Of a stretch of 64,000 nt of DNA, positions 46,236-55,732 are shown in pieces. The notes under the pieces were generated by a model. The model had not been told where the DNA came from, made no database searches, and saw nothing but the letters and a program-made list of their open reading frames with translations. Position numbers and translations under genes: made by a program. The DNA is from Armatimonadia bacterium (GTDB lineage Bacteria; Armatimonadota; Zipacnadia; Zipacnadales; JABUFB01): positions 1-64,000 of the forward strand of contig JBDKVB010000165.1 in the NCBI GenBank assembly GCA_039679385.1, given 5' to 3'. Positions within the stretch are counted from its first letter, which is position 1. The number at the start of each line of letters is the position of its first letter.

Positions 46236-48221
46236 ATGCATGACCCCAAGTGGTGTATCTTCTTTGACTTCCATACGATGCCGGCGTGCCCTGACGTCGG
46301 CGCCGGGTTCGACTTCGACGCCATCACCGGCCAACTCGCCGACTGCGGCGTGGACTACATGGTATTCCCGGCCCGCTGCAATCTCGGCGTGGCCTACTAC
46401 AACACCAAGGTCGGCATCCGCCATCCCTCGCTGCAGTACGACCTCATCGGCAAGCTCTCCGAGGCCTGCCAGAAGCGCGGCATCGCGCTGTCGTGCTACA
46501 TCAACACCGGCCTCAGCCACGAGGAGGCCCTCCTCCACCGCGAATGGTGCGTGCTCAATCCCGAGGGGTACACCTATCGCCCCAACCGTCTCGACCACTT
46601 CTTCCGCCAGATGTGCTACAACACCGGCTACACCGAACACCTGGAGGAGATGATCCGCGAGCTCGTCTCCGGGTATCCGATCTCCGGCCTGTTCTTTGAC
46701 TGCATGCACACCCAGCCCTGCGTGGGCGTCGAGTGCATCCGCGAGATGAAGGAACTGGGCGTGAACTGGCAGTGCGACGAGGAACTGCACCAGTACAACT
46801 ACATGAAGATGAACCGCTTCGCACGGCGGATTGCCGATACCGCGAAGGCCGTCAACCCGAACCTTCTGCTCTACTGCAACGGGGTCGACTACGAGGCGCA
46901 GAGCGACATCGGCACCTACCTGGAGTTCGAGTGCCTCCCCACCGGCGGCTGGGGCTATGAGACCCTTCCGGTCGGTGCTCGCTACCTGCGGACCCTGGGC
47001 AAGCCGGTCCTGAACATGAGCGGACGGTTCCACAAGTCCTGGGGCGACTTCGGCGGCATCCGCACCGAGGCCAGTCTCGAGTACGACTGCGTGTACGGTA
47101 TGGCCAACGCCATGCGCACCACCATCGGCGACCACTTCCACCCGCGCGGCGACATCAACAAGGCGGTCTTCGACCTCTACAAGCGTCTCTACGACCGGCT
47201 CCAGCGCTATGAGCCCTGGCTGGACAAGGCTACCGCCGAGGTCGACACCGCGATCGTGTGGCCCTATCCCTACCCCGGCTACAAGTACATGGCACCGGCA
47301 GCCCGCGAGACCTTCTCGCAGTACTACACGGCCCTGAAGGGCGCTTGCCGACTGCTGTGCGAGCTCAAGTGGCAGTTCGACATCGTCACCGACTTCTCGG
47401 ACTGGGACAAGTACGAGCTGCTCGTGCTGCCCGACCGCACTCCCCTCAACGAGGAATGGGCAGGGCGAATCCGCAAGCACCTCGACAAGGGTGGTGCGAT
47501 CCTCTCGAGCGCCTGGTCGGGTCTGGATCCCGAGGGCAAGGACTTCGTCTTCGAGGATTGGGGCCTGCACTTCGCCGGCGAGGACCCCTATGACCCGGCG
47601 TTCTTCCGCCCCTCTGCCGAGGTCGCCGAGAAGATGCCGGACATGCCCGTCACGCTCTACCAGAAGGGCACCTGCATCGAACCGCTGCCGGGAACGGAGG
47701 TTCTTGCGGAGATCATCGCCCCCTACTACAACCGCCATTGGGACGGCGAGCACGGGTTCGTGTATCTGCCGCCGGACAAGCCAACTGGACGAGCGGCACT
47801 CACCCAGAAGGGTCGTCTCGGGCACTTCAGCCACCCGGTGTTCAGCAGCTACAACCTCGATGCGCAGGTGCCCATCAAGCAGATCGTAGCGAACCTGCTG
47901 GGCCGCATCATGCCGAATCCGCTGGTGAAGGCGCCCGGTCTTCCTTCCTTTGCCCGTGCCAACGTCACGGCTCAGCCCGGTCGCCGGATGCTGCACCTGA
48001 TGTCCTATGTGCCGGAGCGCCGTGGCGGCACCGTGGACATGATCGAGGAGCGTATCGAACTGCGGGACGTCGCCGTCGCGCTGCGTGCGGACGGCCATGA
48101 GGTCAAGTCCGTATACCTGGCGCCCGATCGGCAGGCACTGCCCTTCGAGGTCCGCGACGGCTATATCCACACCACCGTGCCGGAGGTGGACGGTTACGCG
48201 ATGGTGGTATTCGAGGACTAG
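46236..48221 (+). CDS. Glycoside hydrolase-like barrel with beta-galactosidase trimerisation domain
   Basis: The ATG at 46236 has GGAGG ten bases upstream; a longer frame adds 70 residues that overlap the divergent region and is not supported. The 661-residue product has a barrel with GLFFDCMHTQPC near residue 150 and CNGVDYEAQSDIGTYLEFEC near 210-230. A Rossmann-like trimerisation domain (~365-470, YELLVLPDRTPL) of the GH42 type follows, then a beta domain. It lacks a signal peptide, so it is likely cytoplasmic. Specificity is unknown. It is followed 60 bases later by a protein of the same architecture, suggesting a tandem pair with related substrates. Confidence 0.72.
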   Translation: MHDPKWCIFFDFHTMPACPDVGAGFDFDAITGQLADCGVDYMVFPARCNLGVAYYNTKVGIRHPSLQYDLIGKLSEACQKRGIALSCYINTGLSHEEALLHREWCVLNPEGYTYRPNRLDHFFRQMCYNTGYTEHLEEMIRELVSGYPISGLFFDCMHTQPCVGVECIREMKELGVNWQCDEELHQYNYMKMNRFARRIADTAKAVNPNLLLYCNGVDYEAQSDIGTYLEFECLPTGGWGYETLPVGARYLRTLGKPVLNMSGRFHKSWGDFGGIRTEASLEYDCVYGMANAMRTTIGDHFHPRGDINKAVFDLYKRLYDRLQRYEPWLDKATAEVDTAIVWPYPYPGYKYMAPAARETFSQYYTALKGACRLLCELKWQFDIVTDFSDWDKYELLVLPDRTPLNEEWAGRIRKHLDKGGAILSSAWSGLDPEGKDFVFEDWGLHFAGEDPYDPAFFRPSAEVAEKMPDMPVTLYQKGTCIEPLPGTEVLAEIIAPYYNRHWDGEHGFVYLPPDKPTGRAALTQKGRLGHFSHPVFSSYNLDAQVPIKQIVANLLGRIMPNPLVKAPGLPSFARANVTAQPGRRMLHLMSYVPERRGGTVDMIEERIELRDVAVALRADGHEVKSVYLAPDRQALPFEVRDGYIHTTVPEVDGYAMVVFED

Positions 48222-48281
48222 CAGGGGCCTGGCTCAGCGATTACCAGACCGCCACAACCTCCCTGGAGAGGGGACGAGACA

Positions 48282-50378
48282 ATGGCGTTCAAGCTCAGCA
48301 CTCGCATGCTCTTTTGCGACTGGCACATGCCCAACTTCCTGCCCGAGATCAAGATCGACTACGACGAGTACTTCGAGGGGGTCAAGCGCACCGGGGCGCA
48401 GAGCATGATCTTCATGTCCAAGACCGCCCACGGGACCTGCCTGTTCCCCAGCAGTGTCGGCATCACGAACCGGACGATGCACGGCGACCTGTTCGGCGAG
48501 ATCGCCACGCGGGCCAAGGCGGCCGGGCTGGAGTTCATCGCCTACTACAACATGATCCTGAGCTGGGAGCTCGCGCGGCTGCACCCGGAGTGGACCCAAC
48601 TCGACCGAGAAGGCAAGCCGCTGCGGATGTTCCTGTACCCGTGCTCGTGCATGAGCAACGAGGAGTTCGCCGATCACGTCTCCAGCCACATGGCGGAGGC
48701 GACTGCCCGCTATCCGATCGACGGCTGGTTCCTTGACCTGCAGTACTTCGCGCCGCAAGGATGCTTCTGCCCCTCCTGTCGTCGCCGGTTCAAGGAGCAG
48801 TTCGGTTACGAACTCGACCCCGAGCACTTCGGGGTCGCCCAGTGGCTCGACCTGTACACTTACCAGGTCAAGACGCGCGAGGCCTTCATTCACCAGGCCC
48901 TTGACCGCTGCAATGCCGAGAAGCCCGGCCTGAGCTGGTCCTGGAACGGCTGCGGGAACCCGAGCTCCATCTCGGCCACCCTCGATGAGGGCGCCCACTA
49001 TCTGTCCACGGAGGCCCATCCTCCCTCCTACCTCCACGCGAGTCATGCCACCCGGTACTGCGAGGGGCTGGGCAAGCCCTTCACCCTGTTCATGCCCGAG
49101 AGTCAGGGCTCCTGGGGCGACTGGACGGTCACGACCCCGGCGACCATCAAGGGGCTGTCCGCAATCGCCCTGGCGCACGGCGGTGCGCTCAACATCAACC
49201 ACATCCCGTACCCCTGCGGTGACCACGGAGGCAAGGTCCCACAGAAGGTGTGGGACACCATCGCTGAGACCTTCCGCTTCGTCGCCGAGCGTGAGGAGTT
49301 CTGCTCGGGCAAGCGCCCGGTGCCCTCAGTGGCCGTCTTGCACTCCGCCTACAACTCCCGGCTTCTGCAGTCGATGGCCCGTGCCGGCAAGGGAGGCCAC
49401 TTCGGCTCCGCCACTTACAGCAACGAGTCCGCGCTGTCCCAGTTGCTGCTCGAGACTCACCTCTCCTGGGAGATCTGTCCGGAGACGATGACCCTGGAGC
49501 AGATGCGCAGCTACGAGCTGATCATCCTGCCCTACATGCCCTATGTGTCCGAGGAGCTTGCGACCAAACTGCGGGCCTACGTGGAGGGGGGCGGCCGTCT
49601 CCTGGCCGGCTACCACACCTCGCTGTTCGGTGAGAAGGGCGAGAAGCTGGAGAACTTCAGCCTGGCCGACCTCTTCGGGAGCGACTACCAGGAGGACTCC
49701 GCCTACAGCATCAGCTACCTGGACAACTTCGACGAGGCGCTCGTCGGAGAGCTGCCCGACATGCCGCTGCTCATCAAGGACGTCTCAAGCGGGCTGATGA
49801 ACCCGGCGAACCACGCTCTCTACTGCCGTCCGCGACCGATGACGAGGACGCTGGCGCTGATCACCGACCCGATCATTGAGAGCGACTTCGAGATCGGGCA
49901 CTATGTGTACCACGACCACGCGCCTCCGGGATACGCGACCGACTACCCCGGCATCACACTAAGCAGCTACGGCAAGGGCCAGGTCCTCTACTTCGCGGTT
50001 CCCTTCCTGCAGGGATACGCGACGAAGAAGTCGCCCTTCCTGCAGCGGCTCTTTGCCCTGCTGCTGACGGACCTGCTCGGGGTGTCAGGCAAGGCTCGCG
50101 TCGAGGCTCCGAGGTCTGTGAAGACCTCGCTGATGCAGGACGAGGAAGGCTGGCTGCTGCACTTGGTGCATCTGCAGCAAGGCACCGACGACATGTACCT
50201 GGACAGCTTCTACCGGCCCGACCCGATCACCGTGCGGGTGAATCCGGGCTGGAAGGTGAGCAGCGCCCAGGAGTGCGTGACCAAAGAGACCTACGAGCTG
50301 CGCCAGTCGGAGGAGTGGACGGAGTTCACGATCCCAGGCATCCGGGACCATCTGGTCGTGCGTATCGCGCGAGGATAG
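48282..50378 (+). CDS. Glycoside hydrolase-like barrel with trimerisation domain, relative of the preceding gene
   Basis: This 698-residue protein has the same domain order as the upstream gene: a barrel with WFLDLQYFAPQGCFCPSCRRRFKEQFG-type elements near 150-175 (a C-x-C-x-x-C cluster), a Rossmann-like trimerisation domain (YELIILPYMPYV, ~410) and a beta-sandwich tail. A purine-rich GGAGAGGGGACG lies before the ATG. The Cys cluster is a common mark of this uncharacterised family and may bind zinc. There is no signal peptide. It is probably co-transcribed with the 46236-48221 gene, and converges on the MFS transporter gene with only 18 bases between stops and no terminator. Confidence 0.72.
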   Translation: MAFKLSTRMLFCDWHMPNFLPEIKIDYDEYFEGVKRTGAQSMIFMSKTAHGTCLFPSSVGITNRTMHGDLFGEIATRAKAAGLEFIAYYNMILSWELARLHPEWTQLDREGKPLRMFLYPCSCMSNEEFADHVSSHMAEATARYPIDGWFLDLQYFAPQGCFCPSCRRRFKEQFGYELDPEHFGVAQWLDLYTYQVKTREAFIHQALDRCNAEKPGLSWSWNGCGNPSSISATLDEGAHYLSTEAHPPSYLHASHATRYCEGLGKPFTLFMPESQGSWGDWTVTTPATIKGLSAIALAHGGALNINHIPYPCGDHGGKVPQKVWDTIAETFRFVAEREEFCSGKRPVPSVAVLHSAYNSRLLQSMARAGKGGHFGSATYSNESALSQLLLETHLSWEICPETMTLEQMRSYELIILPYMPYVSEELATKLRAYVEGGGRLLAGYHTSLFGEKGEKLENFSLADLFGSDYQEDSAYSISYLDNFDEALVGELPDMPLLIKDVSSGLMNPANHALYCRPRPMTRTLALITDPIIESDFEIGHYVYHDHAPPGYATDYPGITLSSYGKGQVLYFAVPFLQGYATKKSPFLQRLFALLLTDLLGVSGKARVEAPRSVKTSLMQDEEGWLLHLVHLQQGTDDMYLDSFYRPDPITVRVNPGWKVSSAQECVTKETYELRQSEEWTEFTIPGIRDHLVVRIARG

Positions 50379-50396
50379 AGGCGAGGCAGCCGGCTA

Positions 50397-51650
50397 TCAG
50401 TGGGGCTGCACTACTTCGGCGCGATGACGGTGCGGGCGTACCAGTCGTGCCGCCGGGACCATCAGCGCCAGTAGTACCACCATCGACGCCGGCAGCACCA
50501 GTACGGCGGAACGCAGGCCGAAATCGTCGCCCAGGGCGCCAATCGTCCAGGGGAAGATCACGCAGCCCAGGACTCCCGCCGCCGAGAGTAGCGCGAAGAG
50601 CCACGTGGAGGCGGTGCTGATGTGATCCGAGGCCACGGACAGCATCGTGGGCCAGAAGCAGGCGACGAAGAGCCCGCTGAGGGCGAACAGGCACCAGGCC
50701 GCCCACGGAGACTGTACACCGGCGAGGCCCACCGTGGTCAGCCCACAGCACACCGCTGAGGCCGTCATCAGTCCGACCGGGCCCACGCGGGTTACCAGAA
50801 AGCCGCTGGCGAACCGACCCAGGGCCATGAAGCTGCCGTAGACGATCGTTGCCAGGGCGCCGCCACGTGCCGAGGCGCCCAGGATCTTCACCATGTAGTT
50901 GGGGGCCCAGGAGGTAATCCCGGCCTCACAGCCCCCACCCATGACCATCGCCACAAACAGCACCCAGAAGAGGGGCAAGCCGAGGAAGCGTCGCAGCTCC
51001 GACGCGCCGGAGCTTGCCCCTTCGGTTTCCTCCCTGTGCCTTGGGTAGTGCGGGGTCAGGAAGAGCACGGCGCAGACCGCGCAGGGCAACAGCCAGATCA
51101 GGAAGGCCATCCGCCACGAGTGCCCCGAGTCAAGCAGCCCCCCGGTGGTGAAGGCTCCCACCACCAGCCCCAGCGAGAACAGCCCGTTGAGGATGTTGAG
51201 AGCCCGGGCGGAGTGTCGTGGGTTGAGCTGCGCCGCCAGTGGGTTGACAAGAGCCTCAACCACGCCCAGCCCAAGGCCGGTGATCCCCATCGCACCCAGA
51301 ATCGAGGAGTAGCCGCTGGACTGCGCCCCCAGGAGTTTCCCGGCAGCGATGGCCAGGAAGCCCCAGAACAGGAAATGCTGCTTGCCGCGTCGCTGGCCAA
51401 GGTATCCGACCAGCAGGAGCGACACGACCAGTCCCACCATCCGCAGCGATATCACCGCACCACGGTGCTCGAGGTTCAGACCCAGGTCAGTGCCGATCGC
51501 GTCCAGGGACACCGCCGGGACCACCTGGACGGCACCGAAGACGGTCATGCCGAGCGTGGAAGCGACCATCAGGCGCAGATAGGCCACTGGCTCCCGGGGC
51601 GCGATTGGCGAGTTTGTGGAGGTATGCCGGGGTGCGTCCTGCGTCTCCAT
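50397..51650 (-). CDS. Major facilitator superfamily transporter
   Basis: The ATG at 51648-51650 with AGGAG nine bases upstream gives 417 residues; an upstream frame adds 81 non-membrane residues and is rejected. About twelve hydrophobic helices are visible, with the loop 2-3 motif G-Y-L-G-Q-R-R-G-K and a central cytoplasmic loop (HYPRHREETEG). The family type resembles FucP/sugar-phosphate-like and NNP porters; the substrate is probably a sugar or sugar acid. It is the only obvious transporter in the window. A near-consensus promoter stands 39 bases upstream of the start codon. Confidence 0.88.
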   Translation of the reverse strand: METQDAPRHTSTNSPIAPREPVAYLRLMVASTLGMTVFGAVQVVPAVSLDAIGTDLGLNLEHRGAVISLRMVGLVVSLLLVGYLGQRRGKQHFLFWGFLAIAAGKLLGAQSSGYSSILGAMGITGLGLGVVEALVNPLAAQLNPRHSARALNILNGLFSLGLVVGAFTTGGLLDSGHSWRMAFLIWLLPCAVCAVLFLTPHYPRHREETEGASSGASELRRFLGLPLFWVLFVAMVMGGGCEAGITSWAPNYMVKILGASARGGALATIVYGSFMALGRFASGFLVTRVGPVGLMTASAVCCGLTTVGLAGVQSPWAAWCLFALSGLFVACFWPTMLSVASDHISTASTWLFALLSAAGVLGCVIFPWTIGALGDDFGLRSAVLVLPASMVVLLALMVPAARLVRPHRHRAEVVQPH

Positions 51651-51688
51651 GCCTGCTTGCTCCTGCGGTGATGGTGCGAGACTGGTAG

Positions 51689-51717
51689 ATTGTAGGCGAG
51701 ACTCGAGGCGCTGGCAA
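51689..51717 (-). promoter_or_regulatory. Near-consensus sigma70 promoter of the MFS transporter gene
   Basis: On the minus strand, TTGCCA (51712-51717, 5 of 6) and TACAAT (51689-51694, 5 of 6) are separated by 17 bases. The start near 51682 gives a leader of about 32 bases. Confidence 0.7.
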
Positions 51718-51893
51718 CCCGACCGGTACTGACCAGCCTCGCCACCGGCGCAGGCGGTGTGCTGTGACCGACCGGGAGGACCCCTGCGAGCGGCGGCGAA
51801 CTGGGCACGCAGCAAGCCCCGCGTCCCTGGCCGGAAGTCCGGGGGCCTCGCCCGCGACACCTTGCCCTCATAAGTGCACGGAGGTGCCGACAC

Positions 51894-54320
51894 ATGCGAC
51901 GACGTCTGCTTCCCCTGCTCACCCTTCTGCTGGTGGCAGCCTCATGCCTGACCCAGGCTGCGGAACCAGTTACCGCTCCCCCAAAGGAGACCCTTCCGGT
52001 GACGAGCCCGACCTATCCGCTCTTTGGCGGCTGTGGTGGAGTGTATCTGTATGCAGAATCAGGCCCCCTCGTAGTGGACCTCTTCAAGCGCGACCGCAAC
52101 ACTCGCGATACCACGGCCGAGCTGCGGGCGATTCTCGTCGGTCCGGATCGCCAGGTGCTCCAGGAGGTCTCGATCCCGGATGACCGCAAGCCCACGGGCA
52201 GTGGGCTTGGTCCGATGGAGCAGGTTACGCTGAGCACCACCGTTGAGCGCGCGGGCGTGTATGCAGTCAACATCACAGTCTCGCAGGACCGCTACGGTGA
52301 CAACCTGCTCTGGGGCTTCAAGACCAACTGCCGACGCTTCCTGGTAGAGACGGCACGAGGGCACAGGGATCGGCGACATGAGGAGCCCATCGTCCTGGGC
52401 AGCCCGGAGCAACCCGGTGATGTGTGCTTCCTCCCCCGCAAGGGCGAGATGAACCTTGACGCGAGCGGTCTGCTGGCTTCCGCCGGTCCGCTGCAGCTCT
52501 TCGACGGCGCAGGGAAGCTGGTCAAGGAGCTGCCGGTCGACAACACCGGCAAGACGGAGGCAAGCTTCCCTGCCGACCCCTCACGCGGAGACAAGCCCTG
52601 GCGCCTGCATTTCCCCGCCGCCAAGGGTGTCCTCAACCTCGACGGCCTCACGCGCTGGGAGACGAAGGATGCAGCCCCCGACCTTTGCTACTGGTCACCT
52701 GATCTGACTTCCTGGTTCCCCTTCCTGCGCAGCCGCTGGCTGCTCTCGCCCTACAGCACCACGGTCTACGGCGATGCTGGGGAACCGCAGCAAGTGACCT
52801 TCCAGGTGCACAACAACGCCGACGAGGAGCGCGGGGTGCAGTTGGCCCTGGAGTTCGACGGGGCACCCTGGCCGGTGCAGCTCTCCACCCAGGAGGTCCG
52901 CGTCAAGGGTCGCTCGGCGGTCCCGGTCTCCCTGCAGTTCAGCTTCCCGACCGACGGGAAGCCACATCAGCTCCGCCTGCGCGCCACCACGGAGGACGAC
53001 GGGTTCTCGACCTACTCGACGGTGCTGCTCAAGCCAGGCAACGCACCGGCGACGCAAGCCCTCAAGATGCCCATCCTGCTGAAGCCCTATCAGCACGAGA
53101 ACGAGCAGTTCGGCTACAGGCCCGACTACCCGCTGCAGAACCAGATGTACTTTGACCCCTCGAACCACGCCGTCACGGAGGTTGCCGGCGGCATCTCGAT
53201 GCTGGTCGATGGGCGCTGGACCACCATCGACCTGAGTCGCGCAGTGACCGCACGCGTGCCGGACTTCAAGGGCGAGACCTTCTCCCTGTCGACCACGAAG
53301 GTCGGCTTTGACCGTGAGGGCGGCCTGTACCTGCTGGCGACCTGCGCAGGTACTCCTGTGCTCCTGCACTCGGCGGACCGAGGCAAGACCTTCACCGCCT
53401 ATGTGATCCCCGGCCGTCGCGGCGCCCTGGACCTCGAGCAGTGCTCCGGCCACAATCTACCGGACGGGCCGATGCCCTTTGTGCGGTTCGTCGCGACGGC
53501 CTCCGACCCCAAGCTCATCTGGCGGCGTATCAACGACCTCGAGCTGTTCGTACCGCGCAAGGTCGGTGACCGTCTGGATCTCGGTCAGCCGATCCTGATC
53601 TCGCGCGAATGTATCGGCTTTTCCGGGCACTCCGGGATGCCGTCCTCCGTGGTATCGCGGGGCTCGAAGGTCCACGTCATCTGGGGCGAAGCGACCGACC
53701 CGGAGGCGAAGGCTCCTGGTGTTCCGACCTACGTGGTGACCTATGACCGCGAGACGGGCAAGCTCACAACACCGGCCCTGGTCGGATACGGGCCGCCCGC
53801 CAATGACATTCACAACACCCCCAGCATGACGATGGACGCTGACGGGTATCTGCACATCCTGGTGGGCACTCACGGCAGGCCCTTCCAGTACGCCCGCTCG
53901 TTGAAGCCCAACGATTCCAGCGCGGGCTGGACAGAGCCTCAAGCACCGGGCGCTGACCTGAGCCAGACCTACGTGGGTCTGGTCTGTGGCGCCGACAACA
54001 CGCTCCACACCACCTTCCGTCTCTGGCGGAGCGGCGAGCCCTTCCCGGCGAGCTCCTACGCCACCCTGGCCTATCAGCGCAAGCGTCCCGGCCAGCCCTG
54101 GGAGGAGCCCCGCATCCTCATCCTTGCGCCCTTCTCCGAGTACAGCGTGTTCTACCACCGACTCACCATCGATCAGCGCGGGCGGCTGTTCCTGTCCTAC
54201 GACTACTGGTCGACCTACTGGTTCTACCGCAACGATCATTTCGGTTCGCGTCGCGCGCTGCTCATGTCGCCCGACGGAGGCGATACCTGGAAGCTGGTGC
54301 AGACCTCCGACCTGCAGTGA
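51894..54320 (+). CDS. Exported BNR-repeat (BNR_4-type) beta-propeller protein
   Basis: This 808-residue product has a signal peptide (LLPLLTLLLVAASCLTQAAE). A cysteine in AASC makes a lipoprotein possible but not likely. The N-terminal half is beta-sandwich. From about residue 395 a propeller carries Asp-box-like elements (SADRGKTFTAY; SPDGGDTWKLV at the C-terminus) and a HSGMPSSVVSRGSKVHVIWGEA blade, as in BNR_4 proteins related to ulvan and rhamnogalacturonan lyases or sialidases. GGAGG nine bases before the ATG supports the start. It is followed 34 bases later by an FAD oxidoreductase. It is likely a polysaccharide-active or -binding protein outside the cytoplasm. Confidence 0.75.
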   Translation: MRRRLLPLLTLLLVAASCLTQAAEPVTAPPKETLPVTSPTYPLFGGCGGVYLYAESGPLVVDLFKRDRNTRDTTAELRAILVGPDRQVLQEVSIPDDRKPTGSGLGPMEQVTLSTTVERAGVYAVNITVSQDRYGDNLLWGFKTNCRRFLVETARGHRDRRHEEPIVLGSPEQPGDVCFLPRKGEMNLDASGLLASAGPLQLFDGAGKLVKELPVDNTGKTEASFPADPSRGDKPWRLHFPAAKGVLNLDGLTRWETKDAAPDLCYWSPDLTSWFPFLRSRWLLSPYSTTVYGDAGEPQQVTFQVHNNADEERGVQLALEFDGAPWPVQLSTQEVRVKGRSAVPVSLQFSFPTDGKPHQLRLRATTEDDGFSTYSTVLLKPGNAPATQALKMPILLKPYQHENEQFGYRPDYPLQNQMYFDPSNHAVTEVAGGISMLVDGRWTTIDLSRAVTARVPDFKGETFSLSTTKVGFDREGGLYLLATCAGTPVLLHSADRGKTFTAYVIPGRRGALDLEQCSGHNLPDGPMPFVRFVATASDPKLIWRRINDLELFVPRKVGDRLDLGQPILISRECIGFSGHSGMPSSVVSRGSKVHVIWGEATDPEAKAPGVPTYVVTYDRETGKLTTPALVGYGPPANDIHNTPSMTMDADGYLHILVGTHGRPFQYARSLKPNDSSAGWTEPQAPGADLSQTYVGLVCGADNTLHTTFRLWRSGEPFPASSYATLAYQRKRPGQPWEEPRILILAPFSEYSVFYHRLTIDQRGRLFLSYDYWSTYWFYRNDHFGSRRALLMSPDGGDTWKLVQTSDLQ

Positions 54321-54354
54321 CCCAAGGAGGCGACCGCAGAAGAGGGAGCCCGCG

Positions 54355-55716
54355 ATGCTGTCGTACGCAAGAGACCTGCCCGAGCTTGAACCCGTGGACC
54401 TGATCGTCTGTGGCGCCGGACCGGCGGGCTGTGCTGCAGCGCTGAGTGCCGCACGCTCAGGACTGTCGGTCCTGCTGGTCGAGGCCCTCGGGCAGTGCGG
54501 TGGCATGGGCACCAGTGGCCTGGTGTCACACTGGCTGGGTGGACGGAGCTTCGATGGACGCCGGTGGGTAGTCGGTGGAATCTTTCGGGAGCTGAGTGAG
54601 GAGGCGGCTGCAGCCGGTGCGGCCCTGCTTCCCGTCGATGACCCGGAGGAGAGGTTCACTCCCCATGGCTGGCTCAAGGGCCTGCAGCATGGTGTGCCCT
54701 TCGATCCCTTCGCCATGGCACGACTGCTGGACCGCAAGCTGGCCGAGGCATCGGTCGACGTCCTCTACTTCACCCGCGCCGTGGACGTGACGTGCGAAGG
54801 TGACGAGATCCGTCACGTGATCCTCGCCAACAAGCAGGGGCTTTCGGCGGTGCGGGCACGGGCTATCGTGGACGCCACTGGTGACGCAGACGTGGCAGCC
54901 GCCTCTGGCTGTGAGGTCCAGTGCGGACGCGAGGGCGATGGACTGATGGCGCCCGCCACGCTGATGTTCCACGTGGACAACGTGGATCAGCGCATGCTCT
55001 CGGACTACCTCCACGAGCACGACTCGCCGCGCTTCCGGCTGGAGATCACAAGGTGGCGTGAACAGGGCGACTGGCCCTTCCCCTACGAGATCCTCATCAC
55101 TGTGCAGCTTGTGGAGCCCGGCGTGATGATGATCAACACCTCGCGCCTGGTGGGAGTGGACGGCACCGACCCGCGTTCGGTCAGTGATGGAATGTGCGCG
55201 GGCCGCGAGGAGACCGAAGCGCTGCTGCTCGTCCTGCGCAAGCACGTTCCCGGCTTCTCGCAGGCCCGGCTGAAGGCCGTGGCGCCGCTGCTGGGAGTGC
55301 GAGAGACACGCCGGATCGTGGGTGACCTGGTGATGACCGTCGAGGACGTGGTGACCGGCCGAACCTTCGAGGACACCATCGGCCTGAGCAGCTACGGCTG
55401 GGACCTCCCGGACCCGCATCGTCCGAGCCACCAACCCATGCACGAGCGGGCCCAGGCGAAGCCGCCGGTAACTCCTCTTCCCTACCGGATCATGGTGCCG
55501 CGACCTGTGGGGAACCTGATCTGCCCCGGTCGGGCCGTGAGCGTGGAGCGCGAGGTCCTGGGGCCGCTACGTGTCATGGCGCCCTGCATGGCGATGGGCG
55601 AAGCAGCCGGACTTGCTGCCCATCAGGTCTGCCGCGCAGGCATAGCCTTCAACCAAGTGGACACGGCGCTCCTGCGCCAGGAGCTCACTGAGCGTGGCGC
55701 AATCCTCGAGCTCTGA
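54355..55716 (+). CDS. FAD-dependent oxidoreductase (FAD_oxidored / thiazole-synthase-like Rossmann fold)
   Basis: The ATG at 54355 with GGGAG six bases upstream gives 453 residues; a longer frame overlaps the preceding gene by 123 codons. The dinucleotide motif G20-A-G-P-A-G25 ends at an acidic E43, and DATGDADVAAASG near 178-190 completes the FAD-binding signature of the FAD_oxidored family. ICPGRAVSVEREVLGPLRVMAPCMAMGEAAG near the C-terminus is also typical. Such enzymes often occur in polysaccharide loci with unknown substrates. No signal peptide is visible. It is co-transcribed with the BNR propeller gene. Confidence 0.85.
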   Translation: MLSYARDLPELEPVDLIVCGAGPAGCAAALSAARSGLSVLLVEALGQCGGMGTSGLVSHWLGGRSFDGRRWVVGGIFRELSEEAAAAGAALLPVDDPEERFTPHGWLKGLQHGVPFDPFAMARLLDRKLAEASVDVLYFTRAVDVTCEGDEIRHVILANKQGLSAVRARAIVDATGDADVAAASGCEVQCGREGDGLMAPATLMFHVDNVDQRMLSDYLHEHDSPRFRLEITRWREQGDWPFPYEILITVQLVEPGVMMINTSRLVGVDGTDPRSVSDGMCAGREETEALLLVLRKHVPGFSQARLKAVAPLLGVRETRRIVGDLVMTVEDVVTGRTFEDTIGLSSYGWDLPDPHRPSHQPMHERAQAKPPVTPLPYRIMVPRPVGNLICPGRAVSVEREVLGPLRVMAPCMAMGEAAGLAAHQVCRAGIAFNQVDTALLRQELTERGAILEL

Positions 55717-55732
55717 CGCCTACCGCCGCAGC

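Noticed and set aside
45963-48170. Minus-strand open frame of 735 codons opposite the barrel glycosidase
   Set aside because: It runs antisense through a gene with clear domain structure and overlaps the divergent promoter region.
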